Shown: positions 16,320 through 26,060, numbered from the stretch's first letter. The stretch is DNA of 64,000 nucleotides from Clostridia bacterium (GCA_017626305.1 JAGAIW010000116.1:49028-113027), one strand, 5' to 3'. The notes: generated by a model from the sequence alone, not told the origin. Numbers and translations are program-made.

Positions 16320-17209
16320 TACGCGTTAATCTCCAAACCGTAGTTTTGCATTGCCGCAATCAGCTTTTCGCGGTTGGGCTGTTCCATAACCGTCAACGGC
16401 GCTCTGGGTACGCCTGCGTTAAAGCCGAGAAGGTTCATGGCTTCCTTAACGGGAATGGGGTTGACTTCCACAAAACAAGCGTTTGCAAGGGGGAGCAGCT
16501 TATCGTTGAGTTTCGCCGCTTCGGCAAAATTCCCTTCTTGAATCAAGGTGCAAAGCTTTTTCACGTCGGCAGGCACGATATTCGACAGTACGGAAATCAC
16601 CCCCGCGCCGCCGCAAGCAAGAATGGGGAAGTTGAGCGCGTCTTCGCCCGAGTATACGTCGCACTTCTCACGCACCAAACGGAAGGTTTCCATGGTCTTG
16701 CTCATGTTGCCGCCAGCGTCCTTAATGCCTGCAATGTTGGGGAATTCAGCAATCTTCGCCATGGTGGTAGGTTGAATTTCCACGCCCGTTCTCCCCGGGA
16801 CGTTATACGCGATTACGGGGATAGACACCGCTTCGCAAATGGCTTTGTAGTACGCTACCAAACCGTTTTGGGTGCATTTGTTGTAGTAGGGGGTAACGGC
16901 AAGCAACCCGTCTGCGCCGAAACGCTCCGCCGCTTTTGCCGTCATTACCGCGTCGGCGGTGTTGTTGCTACCGCAACCGAAGATGACCTTGCATCTGCCG
17001 TTTACCTTTTTTACGGCGTAGTCCATAAGCAGGTGCTCTTCTTCAAAAGTCATGGTAGAAGGCTCACCCGTCGTACCCAAAAGCACCAAAGCGTCCGTAC
17101 CGTTTTCGATTTGATAATCGATAAGCTGTCCGTATACTTCGTAATTTACGCCGTTTTCGTCAAAGGGCGTGATAAGCGCCGTTGCGCTGCCGTTAAAAAA
17201 TCCTTTCAT
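16319..17209 (-). CDS. dapA: 4-hydroxy-tetrahydrodipicolinate synthase
   Basis: 296 residues, typical. Condenses pyruvate with aspartate semialdehyde. TIM barrel with the TGEPSTM block, the catalytic Tyr in AVTPYYNKC and the Schiff-base lysine in AGIKDAGG. Middle gene of the lysine-riboswitch operon, 36 bases after asd. Confidence 0.97.
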   Translation of the reverse strand: MKGFFNGSATALITPFDENGVNYEVYGQLIDYQIENGTDALVLLGTTGEPSTMTFEEEHLLMDYAVKKVNGRCKVIFGCGSNNTADAVMTAKAAERFGADGLLAVTPYYNKCTQNGLVAYYKAICEAVSIPVIAYNVPGRTGVEIQPTTMAKIAEFPNIAGIKDAGGNMSKTMETFRLVREKCDVYSGEDALNFPILACGGAGVISVLSNIVPADVKKLCTLIQEGNFAEAAKLNDKLLPLANACFVEVNPIPVKEAMNLLGFNAGVPRAPLTVMEQPNREKLIAAMQNYGLEINA

Positions 17210-17245
17210 GATATTAGTTTATTCTCCCTGATTGTTTTTTGTCCG

Positions 17246-18325
17246 TTAATCAAAATAACCTTTTGCCGCCAAAAGCTCGGCAAGCAATACCGCGCCGCCT
17301 GCCGCGCCGCGTAAGGTGTTGTGCGAAAGTCCGATAAATTTATAATCGTACACGCTGTCTTCTCTCAATCTACCCGCCGTAACGCTCATACCGTTGCCTT
17401 CCATTCTGTCCAGCTTGGCTTGGGGACGGTTGTCTTCTTCAAAGTAGCGGATAAACTGCTTGGGCGCGGAAGGCAAGTTCAGCTCTTGCGGAACGCCCTT
17501 GAAGTTTTGCCATGCGGAAAGGATATCTTCCTTGCTCGGCTTGTTTTCAAAGCGAACGAACACCGCCGCGGTATGCCCGTCGGAAACGGGTACGCGCAGG
17601 CATTGTGCGGTAATGGCAGGGGACGTAGCGGAAACAATTTCGCCGTTTTGAATTTCGCCCCAAATTTTTAAGGGCTCTTTTTCGCTCTTTTCTTCTTCGC
17701 CACCGATATACGGAATAACGTTATCCACGATTTCAGGCATAGTGGTAAACGTTTTCCCCGCGCCGGAGATGGCTTGATAGGTACATACCGCCGCTTGCTG
17801 AATACCGTAGCCCTTCAAAGGGTGCAAAAGGGGTACGTACGATTGTAACGAGCAGTTGGATTTGACGGCGATAAAGCCGCGTTTCGTGCCAAGACGCGCC
17901 TTTTGCGCGGCAATTACTTGGATATGCTCGGGGTTGATTTCGGGGATAACCATAGGTACGTCCACCGTAAAACGGTGCGCCGAGTTGTTGGAAACGACGG
18001 GTACTTCCTTTTTGGCGTACGTTTCTTCCAAAGCCTTAATTTTCGCCTTGTCCATATTGACTGCGCAAAAAACGAAATCCACGCTGCCGGCAATTTCGTC
18101 CACGTCCGATTCTGCGTCGAGTACTTTCATATTTAAATATTTTTCAGGGATAGGACAATCGAACGCCCATTTTTCACCCACGGCTTGTGGATACGTTTTT
18201 CCTGCGGAACGCGCCGAAGCCGCTAATACCTTTACGTTGAACCAAGGGTGGTTTTCAAGGAGCAACATAAATCTTTGCCCGACCATACCCGTTGCGCCGA
18301 TAACGCCTACGTTAAATTGTTTCAT
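17246..18325 (-). CDS. asd: Aspartate-semialdehyde dehydrogenase (archaeal/fungal-like type)
   Basis: 359 residues. Reduces aspartyl phosphate to the semialdehyde. N-terminal NADP loop GATGMVGQRF; catalytic cysteine in KSNCSLQ; SNNSAHR and DGHTAAVFVRF blocks. The sequence pattern (NCSLQSYVPLLHPL, long loop with EEEKSEKEPLKIWG) fits the archaeal/fungal ASADH branch rather than the usual bacterial one. AAAGGAG is present upstream. First gene downstream of the lysine riboswitch. Confidence 0.96.
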   Translation of the reverse strand: MKQFNVGVIGATGMVGQRFMLLLENHPWFNVKVLAASARSAGKTYPQAVGEKWAFDCPIPEKYLNMKVLDAESDVDEIAGSVDFVFCAVNMDKAKIKALEETYAKKEVPVVSNNSAHRFTVDVPMVIPEINPEHIQVIAAQKARLGTKRGFIAVKSNCSLQSYVPLLHPLKGYGIQQAAVCTYQAISGAGKTFTTMPEIVDNVIPYIGGEEEKSEKEPLKIWGEIQNGEIVSATSPAITAQCLRVPVSDGHTAAVFVRFENKPSKEDILSAWQNFKGVPQELNLPSAPKQFIRYFEEDNRPQAKLDRMEGNGMSVTAGRLREDSVYDYKFIGLSHNTLRGAAGGAVLLAELLAAKGYFD

Positions 18326-18359
18326 ATATCTTTCTCCTTTATAGATGAAAATACAAACG

Positions 18360-18391
18360 AAAATGAAAAGGACGGGAAACTCCCGTCCGTG
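18360..18391 (-). terminator. Expression-platform terminator of the lysine riboswitch
   Basis: Read on the minus strand: GGACGGGAG-TTT-CCCGTCC stem followed by TTTTCATTTT, between the aptamer and asd. Confidence 0.85.
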
Positions 18392-18440
18392 AAAAGCCGA
18401 TTACGCCGCCCGAAAAGAAACGGGGGAAAATATCGTGTGT

Positions 18441-18614
18441 AAATAGCTCTTCACTTGGGGTGACAGTCATACGGGTGTTCTCCCGTATGCCCAGCGTAAG
18501 CTTGGCGGGCTTGCGCTTCGGCGGAGATACCCTTTCGCCGTCGTTTTTACCGTGCGCGTTTTCGCCAAAAAACGCTGTAACGACGGGTACTCATGTTCGT
18601 CCGCTCCTCTATTT
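18441..18614 (-). promoter_or_regulatory. Lysine riboswitch (L-box)
   Basis: On the minus strand the conserved aptamer landmarks occur in order: AAATAGAGGAGCGGACGA, GAGTA, GGCGAAAGGG, CGCCGAAGCG, GACTGTCA, and GAGCTATTT closing P1 with the opening AAATAG. With the terminator downstream this should switch off asd-dapA-dapB when lysine is plentiful. This fits the pathway encoded. Confidence 0.95.
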
Positions 18615-18623
18615 GACAAATGT

Positions 18624-18652
18624 ATTGTAGCACATAAAAGCGCAAATGTCAA
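18624..18652 (-). promoter_or_regulatory. Sigma-A promoter of the lysine-riboswitch operon
   Basis: On the minus strand TTGACA (18652-18647), 17-bp spacer, TACAAT (18629-18624), placed just upstream of the aptamer. Confidence 0.88.
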
Positions 18653-18849
18653 AGATTTTTTGCCTATTGCGCATTTTATTTGTATTTTTTTTGAAAAATT
18701 CCTTGAAATAATCGCAAAATTGTAGTACAATATAAAGGTATTGCGATACGCTTATCCTTTTTGTGTTTAAGACGCGGAAAAAAGTGGTATAAATGTTCGT
18801 TAATACTGCACGCGCGTTTGCGTGTGAATACATTATTCGGAGTGATACT

Positions 18850-20142
18850 ATGGCGCAACAAAAGAAAGGGTTGATTACCCGACTGCTCGAAGGAAAAGAA
18901 AAAAGTGAAGAATACGCAAGAAGTACCTTGCCGACCAACCGTTGGCAGCTCTTTTGGGATATCTTCAAAGGCAACTTCGGCAAAATCGTCAAGGTCAACC
19001 TGTTGACGTTGGTATTCTTTATACCGCTGATTGCGGTGATTGTTTTACATTCCATGATGCACGAAAGCGACAGCCTGTTTTATCCGTTTGCTGCAAACCT
19101 TGGCGTAGGCTATCCCGCCGCACCTGGGCAGCAAGGTCTTGCGGAGATGCTCGTTCTTCGCAACGGCTTATTTTTGTACGTAGGCTTATTGATTACTTCC
19201 GTTCTTGCGGCGGTAGGGCTTGCAGGCGGTATGTACGTCGTTAGAAACATGGTTTGGACGGAAGGTATTTTCGTCACCAACGACTTTTGGCGCGGGATTA
19301 AGCTCAACTATAAAAACGCATTACAAACGGCGCTCTTTTTCTGCGCGGTATTCTTCCTTTGCGGAACGGTTATCGATTCGGCGGAATTTTATATCGCGGC
19401 AAGCGCGTCTATGTCCGACGGCGAACGCATTTGGATGCGTATCTCACAAGGTACGAGCTACGTTTTCTTAATTGCCGCCGCGCTGATGAGTCTTTGGATG
19501 ATTGCCATGGGCGTCAACTATAAGCTCAAATTTACCACGCTCGTACGCAACGCGTTTTTGCTTATGATCGGTACGCTTCCGCAATCGGTATTTTTTGCCG
19601 TGCTTGCGGCAATTCCGTTCGTATTGTTTGTCTTTAATCAACCCATGCTCACCGTTATCGGCGTATTGCTTATCCTGCTCTTTGGCGTAGCGTACGCGTT
19701 GCTCGTTTGGCTGGACTTCGCACAATGGGTATTCGATAAGTATATCAACCCGAAAATCGTCGGTGCAAAGACGGGTAGGGGTATTTATAATAAAGACGGC
19801 ACGGCGCAGCTTACGGGCGGTGAAAGCGAATCCAGTAAAGAATATCAACGTACCATTTTGGCGTACGGTAAATCCAAGCTCGTCGCAAAACCCATTAAGC
19901 CGATTGACGACTCGTTGCAGGTATACGAACTGCCCGGTTCGTTTACCCGTGAAGACTTGAAACGTTTACGCGCAAGCAAGCAGCAAATCGCGGAAGACAG
20001 CGCGGCGTATGAAGAAGAACACAAAAACGATTTGCGTTACGTTGAATACAACAAACAGTTTGAAGAACGCGAAAAGGCGTTACAAGAAAGCGACGATAAA
20101 AAGAAGAAGAAACGTAGACCGAAGATGCTCGGCGAAGACTAA
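18850..20142 (+). CDS. Multi-pass membrane protein of unknown function
   Basis: 430 residues from the ATG at 18850, chosen for CGGAGTG upstream; the frame is open to 18793 but without a ribosome-binding site. About six hydrophobic segments lie between residues 45 and 300 (for example LLTLVFFIPLIAVIVL and VIGVLLILLFGVAYALLVWL), then a soluble basic C-terminal tail of about 120 residues ending in KKKKRRPKMLGED. The first part vaguely recalls the DUF624/YesL membrane family, but I would not assign it. It stands alone, followed by a dispersed repeat. Confidence 0.85.
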   Translation: MAQQKKGLITRLLEGKEKSEEYARSTLPTNRWQLFWDIFKGNFGKIVKVNLLTLVFFIPLIAVIVLHSMMHESDSLFYPFAANLGVGYPAAPGQQGLAEMLVLRNGLFLYVGLLITSVLAAVGLAGGMYVVRNMVWTEGIFVTNDFWRGIKLNYKNALQTALFFCAVFFLCGTVIDSAEFYIAASASMSDGERIWMRISQGTSYVFLIAAALMSLWMIAMGVNYKLKFTTLVRNAFLLMIGTLPQSVFFAVLAAIPFVLFVFNQPMLTVIGVLLILLFGVAYALLVWLDFAQWVFDKYINPKIVGAKTGRGIYNKDGTAQLTGGESESSKEYQRTILAYGKSKLVAKPIKPIDDSLQVYELPGSFTREDLKRLRASKQQIAEDSAAYEEEHKNDLRYVEYNKQFEEREKALQESDDKKKKKRRPKMLGED

Positions 20143-20170
20143 AAAACGAAAAAAACGGTTGAAATACTTC

Positions 20171-20255
20171 GCAATACGGCGTCGGGCTTGCGTTTGCCCT
20201 TGGTCATTTGCGCTTAGTAAACTTCCGTCGGTCAAGCCGCGCGCTCCTTTTCTCA
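20171..20255. repeat. Dispersed intergenic element, copy B
   Basis: Directly downstream of the membrane-protein stop. Shares with copies A and C the ordered boxes GCTTGCGTTT, CATTTGCGCTTAGTAAAC, CCGTCGG and GCGCGCTCCTT. It fills most of the 199-base gap. Confidence 0.65.
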
Positions 20256-20341
20256 CGCAAAGATATGCTTTGCGCTCGGGTACGCGCACATCTAGGTTTC
20301 AATCTTACCTATGTTTCAAACTTTAACACAGGAAAATGACT

Positions 20342-21076
20342 ATGGATAACAAATCGGCATACGTTCACCTTGCCAAGTGGTTTGAATATCTTAACGACGA
20401 CTGCGGCTACCAACAATGGTCGCAGTATTTAATTGATACTCTAAGCGAGTATCCGCTTTCCTGCGGTTTGGATATCGGTTGCGGGGGCGGTTGGTTTACG
20501 CGCGCCTTGCAAAAACACGGTTATATCATGACGGGTATGGATATATCTCCCGAGATGCTTGATTTTGCCCAGCAGCAGGCGTTGCGCCTTGGCGTGCGTA
20601 GCGAATATATCCTTGGCGATATCACCAAGAAAAAACTGCCGAAAAAATTCGATTTTATCACCGCTATCAACGATTGTATCAATTATATTCCCAAGGAAAA
20701 GCTTGGTTTAGCATTCAAAAACGTAGCGGCTATGCTTAAAAAGGGCGGCGTCTTTTTCTTTGATATCAGTTCCAAACGAAAATTTGAAAGAAAGATTGCA
20801 AATACTGTAAGCGTGGACGATAGGGACGAAGTAACTTACCTTTCCTTTAATAAGCAGGAAGGGGATAAGGTTACCATGGAAGTAACGCTCTTTTCCAAAA
20901 ATTCCGACGGGTCTTATACACGCGCCGACGAAACGCATATACAGTACGCGTATGAGATAGAAGAGCTTTCCACCGCGTTAAGCGCGGCAGGGTTGAACGT
21001 TCTTTTGACAGAAGGACATTTGAAAACAGACGAAAAAACGGCGGACCGTATTTGCATTTTAGCGCAAAAGGAGTAA
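20342..21076 (+). CDS. Class I SAM-dependent methyltransferase
   Basis: About 244 residues. The AdoMet-binding motif I is GLDIGCGGGWFT, with an acidic end of strand 2 in TGMDISPEM and motif post-I/II around GDITKKKLPKKFDFITA. The ATG at 20342 fits the AGG spacing better than the one at 20336. Substrate unknown. It begins a tight run with hslO, a TPR protein and a helical protein (gaps of a few bases), so it is probably co-transcribed with them. Confidence 0.9.
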   Translation: MDNKSAYVHLAKWFEYLNDDCGYQQWSQYLIDTLSEYPLSCGLDIGCGGGWFTRALQKHGYIMTGMDISPEMLDFAQQQALRLGVRSEYILGDITKKKLPKKFDFITAINDCINYIPKEKLGLAFKNVAAMLKKGGVFFFDISSKRKFERKIANTVSVDDRDEVTYLSFNKQEGDKVTMEVTLFSKNSDGSYTRADETHIQYAYEIEELSTALSAAGLNVLLTEGHLKTDEKTADRICILAQKE

Positions 21077-21079
21077 AAA

Positions 21080-21946
21080 ATGACGAACGTATTGCGTACT
21101 TTGGTATTCGACGGACAGGTATCCTTAACGGTAGCGGACACTACCGCTATCGTCAAAAAAGCGATACAATTACATAAGCTTTCACCCGTTTCCGCATACG
21201 TATTTGGGAAAGCTATTTCCGCTATGACGTTTGCAAGCGCGTGTTTAAAAGGCGAAAAAGGGGAGATTTCCCTTGCCGTCAAAACGGAAGGCGAAGCGGT
21301 GGATATCGCCGTTTCAGGCAACCATCAATTAGGCTTGCGCGGTTATATCGAAAACACCAAAATCCAAGGCGACGATTTTTGGGAAGGGGAAAAACGTGCG
21401 CTGGGGCAAAACGGCTCGCTTACGATTATTCGCGACGACGGTTATGCTCGTCCGTTCGTGGGCTCTTGCGCTATTCCCAACCCCGCAACGGTGGATACTG
21501 CTTTTGAAACGTACTACGCCGTAAGCGAACAGCTCCCCACGCGTATCGTAACCGACGTGCGCTTGGACGAAAAGGGACGCTGCGTTTACGCCGCCGTAGC
21601 GGTATTGCAGCCCTTGCCCTTTGCGGATAACGCCGCGTTGAACGCTACGCAAACGACGGATTTGCAAGCTTTGCTTGACGAAGTGCAAAAACAGGGGATA
21701 GAACAGGCGGTAAAAGCTGTGTTTATGGTAGATGCCACGGTTTGGGAAACGCGAATAGCAAAATATAAATGTAACTGTTCACGCCCGTATTTGAAGAAAT
21801 TGATTATCTCTTTGGGTGAACCGCAAATGCGGCAAATTATTGCCGAAGACGGCGCGGTAAGGGTGCATTGTCATTATTGTAATAAAGACTATGCGTTTAC
21901 GGAAGAAGACGCCGATAGCATGTTCGGAAAGAAGGAAAACAAATAA
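21080..21946 (+). CDS. hslO: Redox-regulated chaperone Hsp33
   Basis: 288 residues, the normal size. A holdase chaperone activated by oxidation of its zinc cysteines. The C-terminal zinc site is complete: CNCS (CxC) and CHYC (CxxC). It begins three bases after the methyltransferase stop. Confidence 0.96.
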   Translation: MTNVLRTLVFDGQVSLTVADTTAIVKKAIQLHKLSPVSAYVFGKAISAMTFASACLKGEKGEISLAVKTEGEAVDIAVSGNHQLGLRGYIENTKIQGDDFWEGEKRALGQNGSLTIIRDDGYARPFVGSCAIPNPATVDTAFETYYAVSEQLPTRIVTDVRLDEKGRCVYAAVAVLQPLPFADNAALNATQTTDLQALLDEVQKQGIEQAVKAVFMVDATVWETRIAKYKCNCSRPYLKKLIISLGEPQMRQIIAEDGAVRVHCHYCNKDYAFTEEDADSMFGKKENK

Positions 21947-21948
21947 GC

Positions 21949-23631
21949 ATGGCAACCAAAACGGAAAAAATCGATTTCAGCCGAAAGCGGCTGGCGTCGC
22001 AAGCAGATAAATATTATAATGAAGGAAAATATCTTTCCGCACTCCGTTTGGCGCATAAGGAGTTGTTTCTTTACGGCGGCGACGGTGACGTGTATACCCG
22101 TCTTTCGGATATTTACGAAAGCATGGGCTTGCATGCGTCCGCACTCAATTACTGGTATAAATTCCTGGACGTTGCTGACGAAGAAGATTTGCCCGACGTC
22201 TACGAAGGTTTAGCCGTTAATTATTTGAATATCGGCAACGAAACGCAGTCGGCGTTTTATTATAATAAGCTTTTGGACGTGGACGATTCCATATCCCCCG
22301 AAACTCGTTCGGAAATAATCGCAGCGTTCACCCCCGAAAAAAAATCGCCCTTCCGTTTTACCTATCCGCCCGAGCTTGCCGATTATTCCAAGGAAATCGA
22401 AGTGGGCGCAAAAGCTATGAAGTCGGGGGATTTTTCCAAGGCGATTGAACACCTTTGTCGCGTAGTTAAAGGTTCTGAGCAATATATGGCCGCGCAAGAA
22501 ACGTTGGCGGTGGCGTATTTGCTTGCCGACGACAAGCAAAAGGCGGAAGAAATTTGTCTTGCGGCGCTACAAGACGAGCCTGATAATATGCGCATTTTGG
22601 CAACGCTTGCCGCCGTGTATTTGGAAACGGATAAACAGTCGCAAAGCCGCGAAATTGCCTTGCGCTTGTACGCTATGAAACAGGAAACGGCGGACGATTT
22701 GTATAAGGTGGCTACCGTTTGTTGCGAAAACGGCTTGCATAAACAAGCCTACGAAAAGTTTTGTCAGCTGGAAGAAAAAATCCCGTACGACGGCAGAATG
22801 TTGTACTTTAAAGCGGTATCTGCTTATAAAAGCGGTGAGAAAAAGCAAGCGGAGCTTGCCTTTGACCAGCTTTGTACCGTCTATCCCGACGCCGAAGTCG
22901 CGCGATATTATTTATATGCGTTACGCTCGGAAACAGAAGTCGAACCCGATTATTTTTATCACGTACCCCAAGAAGAGAGAGAGCTCCGCGCAAATATCCT
23001 TCTCAATATCAGCAACGCAGGTAAAGAAGAAGCGCAGCTGCTTGGCATGATTGCTGAAAAAAGCGGTACGTTTTTATGGGCGTTTGATGAAATGGACGGC
23101 ACGGATTTAGAACTGCAATATTTGGCTTTGACGGCGGCGGTTCACGCCTGCGCGGACGAATTTATTTGCGACGTATTGCTCGATTACGAAGTGGCGGACG
23201 TTTTAAAGGTGGAAACGGTGCGTATGCTGTTAGAGCGAAACGAAGAATCGGAAGTGGGCTTAGTGCTTTGTCATATTTACCGCAAGGTCAAGCTTTTACC
23301 CGTTTCCGTAGGGCGAAAACGCCGTAAAAAGTTTATTCAAAGCTACGCTAAAACGGCGTCGAAATTTGGTATCGTTTGCGACGATTACGCACGTAAAGTC
23401 AGCCGCGCGACGGAAAAACTCTACTACGCATTAGAGAAAAACGGCGCGCTGGACGTGATTGACGACACCGACGCTTTGGCGTGCGCTATCTTTTTAACGT
23501 CGGGCATTAAGGAAATCAAGGAAAGCGCGGAAAAAGCAGCGCTCATGTTTGGCGCAAACCTTGTCAAAGTACAGGAAATTTTGGCGGCTGCATTAGGTGA
23601 GCAAAAGGAGAAAGAACATGAAACTCATTGA
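21949..23631 (+). CDS. TPR-repeat protein
   Basis: 560 residues, cytoplasmic (no signal peptide). A series of tetratricopeptide-like helical pairs runs from about residue 15 to 330 (for example YNEGKYLSALRLAHKELFLY and AMKSGDFSKAIEHLCRVVKG), followed by a helical C-terminal half without clear repeats. It is likely a scaffold for protein contacts. It starts two bases after hslO and overlaps the next gene by 14 bases, so the four-gene block reads as one operon. Partner unknown. Confidence 0.88.
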   Translation: MATKTEKIDFSRKRLASQADKYYNEGKYLSALRLAHKELFLYGGDGDVYTRLSDIYESMGLHASALNYWYKFLDVADEEDLPDVYEGLAVNYLNIGNETQSAFYYNKLLDVDDSISPETRSEIIAAFTPEKKSPFRFTYPPELADYSKEIEVGAKAMKSGDFSKAIEHLCRVVKGSEQYMAAQETLAVAYLLADDKQKAEEICLAALQDEPDNMRILATLAAVYLETDKQSQSREIALRLYAMKQETADDLYKVATVCCENGLHKQAYEKFCQLEEKIPYDGRMLYFKAVSAYKSGEKKQAELAFDQLCTVYPDAEVARYYLYALRSETEVEPDYFYHVPQEERELRANILLNISNAGKEEAQLLGMIAEKSGTFLWAFDEMDGTDLELQYLALTAAVHACADEFICDVLLDYEVADVLKVETVRMLLERNEESEVGLVLCHIYRKVKLLPVSVGRKRRKKFIQSYAKTASKFGIVCDDYARKVSRATEKLYYALEKNGALDVIDDTDALACAIFLTSGIKEIKESAEKAALMFGANLVKVQEILAAALGEQKEKEHETH

Positions 23632-24454
23632 TTTTGACGGACTTTTCGACGAAAAGCTGACGCAATTCATGGAAGAAAATAAAAACAAATACACCGAAAA
23701 ACAATGGGAAGATATCATTCCCAAGCTGTATAAAAAATTTGGGGATACGTACGTAGCGAAGGTGAAATGTACGCCTAAGGAATACTACGCGAAAATGACG
23801 GACGAACAGCTTGTCGAAACGCTTTGCGCGCACGTCAAGGAAGACGTGCCTACGCCTGAATTTTTATGCGCGGAAATGGAAACGCGCGGACAAACGCAAA
23901 CGCTCCTTCCCTTGTTACAAGGCGACGACGAAACGATTGCGCTGTACGCGCTCAATTTAATCGGCGACGATCGCGCGGCGTTCGACGCGTATTTTGCCAT
24001 TATTACCGAAAACCGTTTAGGGGAAAATATTCGTTCGGATATCACCGACGTGTTTAAGCTCCACGCCGACGAAGTCAAAGAAAAAGCGCTTGCGGCGTAT
24101 AAGCAGGGCAAGGGACAGGAATATATGCTGGAAATTCTTTCCCGTTTAAAAAACAAGGACGACGAAGTGTATCATATATTGCTTTCGGCGTTTTTATCGG
24201 GTGAAGAAACACCCATTCGCGCAAGCTATCTTGCCGCTTATGGCGACGAACGCGCTTTGCCCCATCTTATGCAAAAAATTCAAGACCGTTCTATCGGTTT
24301 TGTGGAATTTCAAGAGCTTAAATACGCCATAGAAGCGCTGGGCGGCGAGTACGACGAACCGCGTGATTTTACGTCGGATAAAGATTATATCGCCGTAGAA
24401 GCGGCGGCTGTAAAAACGGCGGCAGCAAACGCCGTCGGCGAGCTGAAAAGCTAA
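23618..24454 (+). CDS. Hypothetical helical-repeat (HEAT-like) protein
   Basis: 278 residues from the ATG at 23618, which has AAGGAG nine bases upstream and lies inside the end of the TPR gene. The middle shows alternating helices such as LLPLLQGDDETIALYALNLIGDD and ILLSAFLSGEETPIRASYLAAYGDERALPHLM, typical of HEAT-type repeats. No catalytic motif. Its function probably goes with the TPR neighbour. Confidence 0.85.
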   Translation: MKLIDFDGLFDEKLTQFMEENKNKYTEKQWEDIIPKLYKKFGDTYVAKVKCTPKEYYAKMTDEQLVETLCAHVKEDVPTPEFLCAEMETRGQTQTLLPLLQGDDETIALYALNLIGDDRAAFDAYFAIITENRLGENIRSDITDVFKLHADEVKEKALAAYKQGKGQEYMLEILSRLKNKDDEVYHILLSAFLSGEETPIRASYLAAYGDERALPHLMQKIQDRSIGFVEFQELKYAIEALGGEYDEPRDFTSDKDYIAVEAAAVKTAAANAVGELKS

Positions 24455-24474
24455 AAACGATACATAACGCAAAA

Positions 24475-24523
24475 ATTCTCTGCATATAGTAAACCGTGTA
24501 AGGTTTGCCCGCGGAGATTTTTT
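24475..24523 (+). terminator. Terminator of the methyltransferase-hslO-TPR operon
   Basis: Branched hairpin: outer TCTCTGC / GCGGAGA with an inner AAACC-GTGTAA-GGTTT stem, followed by TTTTTTT. Confidence 0.75.
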
Positions 24524-24590
24524 TATTGCCTTTTCAAAGGGCAAAACGCAAAAAATCCACTTTCTCCGCGCATACGATGGGAGGTCGTTG

Positions 24591-26060
24591 ATGGAAAATT
24601 ACAGCGTATACGAAGACATAGCCAACCGCACGGGCGGAGATATTTACATAGGCGTGGTAGGCCCTGTGCGTACGGGAAAATCCACTTTTATTAAGCGTTT
24701 TATGTAAACGCTCGTCATTCCTGCCGCGTCGGAAAAAGAACGCGGCGTTATGACGGACGAATTACCGCAATCGGCGGCGGGGCGTACGATAATGACCACC
24801 GAACCTAAGTTCGTTCCCGCCAAAGCGGCGAAAATTGCCGTCAGTAAAGGCGCGGACGCGTCCGTGCGTTTGGTTGATTGCGTCGGCTTTGCCGTGGAAG
24901 GAGCGGTGGGCTTTGAAGAAGAAGGCGCGCCAAGGCTTATCCACACGCCGTGGCAAGACGAACCCATGCCCTTTGAACAGGCGGCGGAAACGGGTACGAT
25001 AAAGGTCATTCGCGAACACTCCACCGTCGGAGTGTTGGTGACGACGGACGGCACGGTTACCGATATCGAACGCAAGGCGTACGTACCTGCGGAAGAACGC
25101 ACGGTGGCGCAATTAAAGGCAATCGGCAAGCCGTTTGTTATCGTGCTCAACTGTAAAGATGCGCAAAAGAGCGAAAAACTCCGCGTATCGTTAGAAGAAA
25201 AATACGCCGCGCCCGTCGTAGCGGTCAACGTGGAAAAAATGACGGAAACGGAGCTGGTTGCTATCCTTCAAAAAGCGTTATTTGAATTCCCCGTTACCCG
25301 TATCGACGTTTGTCTGCCCGACTGGCTGCGCTCGCTGCCTGAAACGCATTGGGCGGTTGCAGAATGTATTGCGGCGATAAAATCGGTCGTGCCGTCTATC
25401 AAGACCATGCGCGATTGCTTTACGCTGCAAACGCTATTCGACGGTGAAAGCAATTATTGCAATCCCGACGAAATCCGCATGGAACTTGGCACGGGCAGCG
25501 CGGAAATTACCATTAACGCCAAGACGGAACTTTTCTACGGCGTATTGAGCAAAGAATGTGGTGAAGAGCTTGGAAACGATTTACAGCTCCTTCGCTACGT
25601 CCGTCAGCTTTCTAGCATGAAGGAAAGCTTTGAAAAGCTGGAAACTGCGCTTGCGCAAGCGCAGGAAAAGGGGTACGGTATCGTAGAACCTACGCAAAGA
25701 GAGTACCGCTTGCAAAAGCCCAAGCTCGTCAAGCGGAGTGCAGGCTACGGCGTACAGTTTAAAGCGGACGCGCCCAGCTATCATATTATTAAAGTGGACG
25801 TGAAAGGGGAGATTAGCCCGATTATCGGTACGAAACAGCAAAGCGAAGAGTTCGTAGACGAAACGCTCCGTGCGTACGAAAACGACGATAACGGCGTATG
25901 GGAAACGAATATTTTCGGCAAATCGTTGCGTGCGCTCGTCAAAGACGAATTGGAAGGCAAAGGCGGCGCTGTGCCGAGCGAGCTTCGTAAAAAATTGCAA
26001 AAAACGGCGTCGCGGATCGTCAACGAAGGCAAAAGCAATTTGTTCTGTTTCCTGTTTTAA
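24591..26060 (+). pseudogene. spoIVA: spoIVA, stage IV sporulation protein A, interrupted by in-frame TAA
   Basis: SpoIVA is the ATPase that polymerises on the forespore surface as the base of the spore coat. The full frame from the ATG at 24591 (GGGAGG upstream) would give 489 residues against about 492 in Bacillus, and it is collinear throughout: RTGGDIY(I)GVVGPVRTGKST (Walker A), DELPQSAAGRTIMTTEPKFVP, RLVDCVGF, a Walker-like HSTVGVLVTTDGT, and the C-terminal VNEGKSNLFCFLF. Codon 39 (24705-24707) is TAA where homologues usually have Glu; GAA to TAA is one base change. Downstream sequence shows no other lesion. Translation could restart at 24750 but would lack the P-loop. Either a recent nonsense mutation or a sequencing/assembly error. 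Confidence 0.9.

Noticed and set aside
16346..17314. Long plus-strand reading frame of 322 codons opposite dapA
   Set aside because: It is the antisense shadow of dapA, with no ribosome-binding site and a low-complexity, His/Arg-rich translation.
18467..19055. Minus-strand frames within the lysine riboswitch region and the start of the membrane-protein gene
   Set aside because: They lie over the structured leader and its promoter, with no coding signals.
20009..20326. Plus-strand frame overlapping the end of the membrane-protein gene and repeat copy B
   Set aside because: Wrong-frame translation of a lysine-rich tail; extends into the repeat without a ribosome-binding site.
24571..24578. 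CATACGAT upstream of spoIVA as a sigma-E -10 box
   Set aside because: Similar to the CATACANT consensus, but the implied start would cut off the ribosome-binding site and no -35 box fits.
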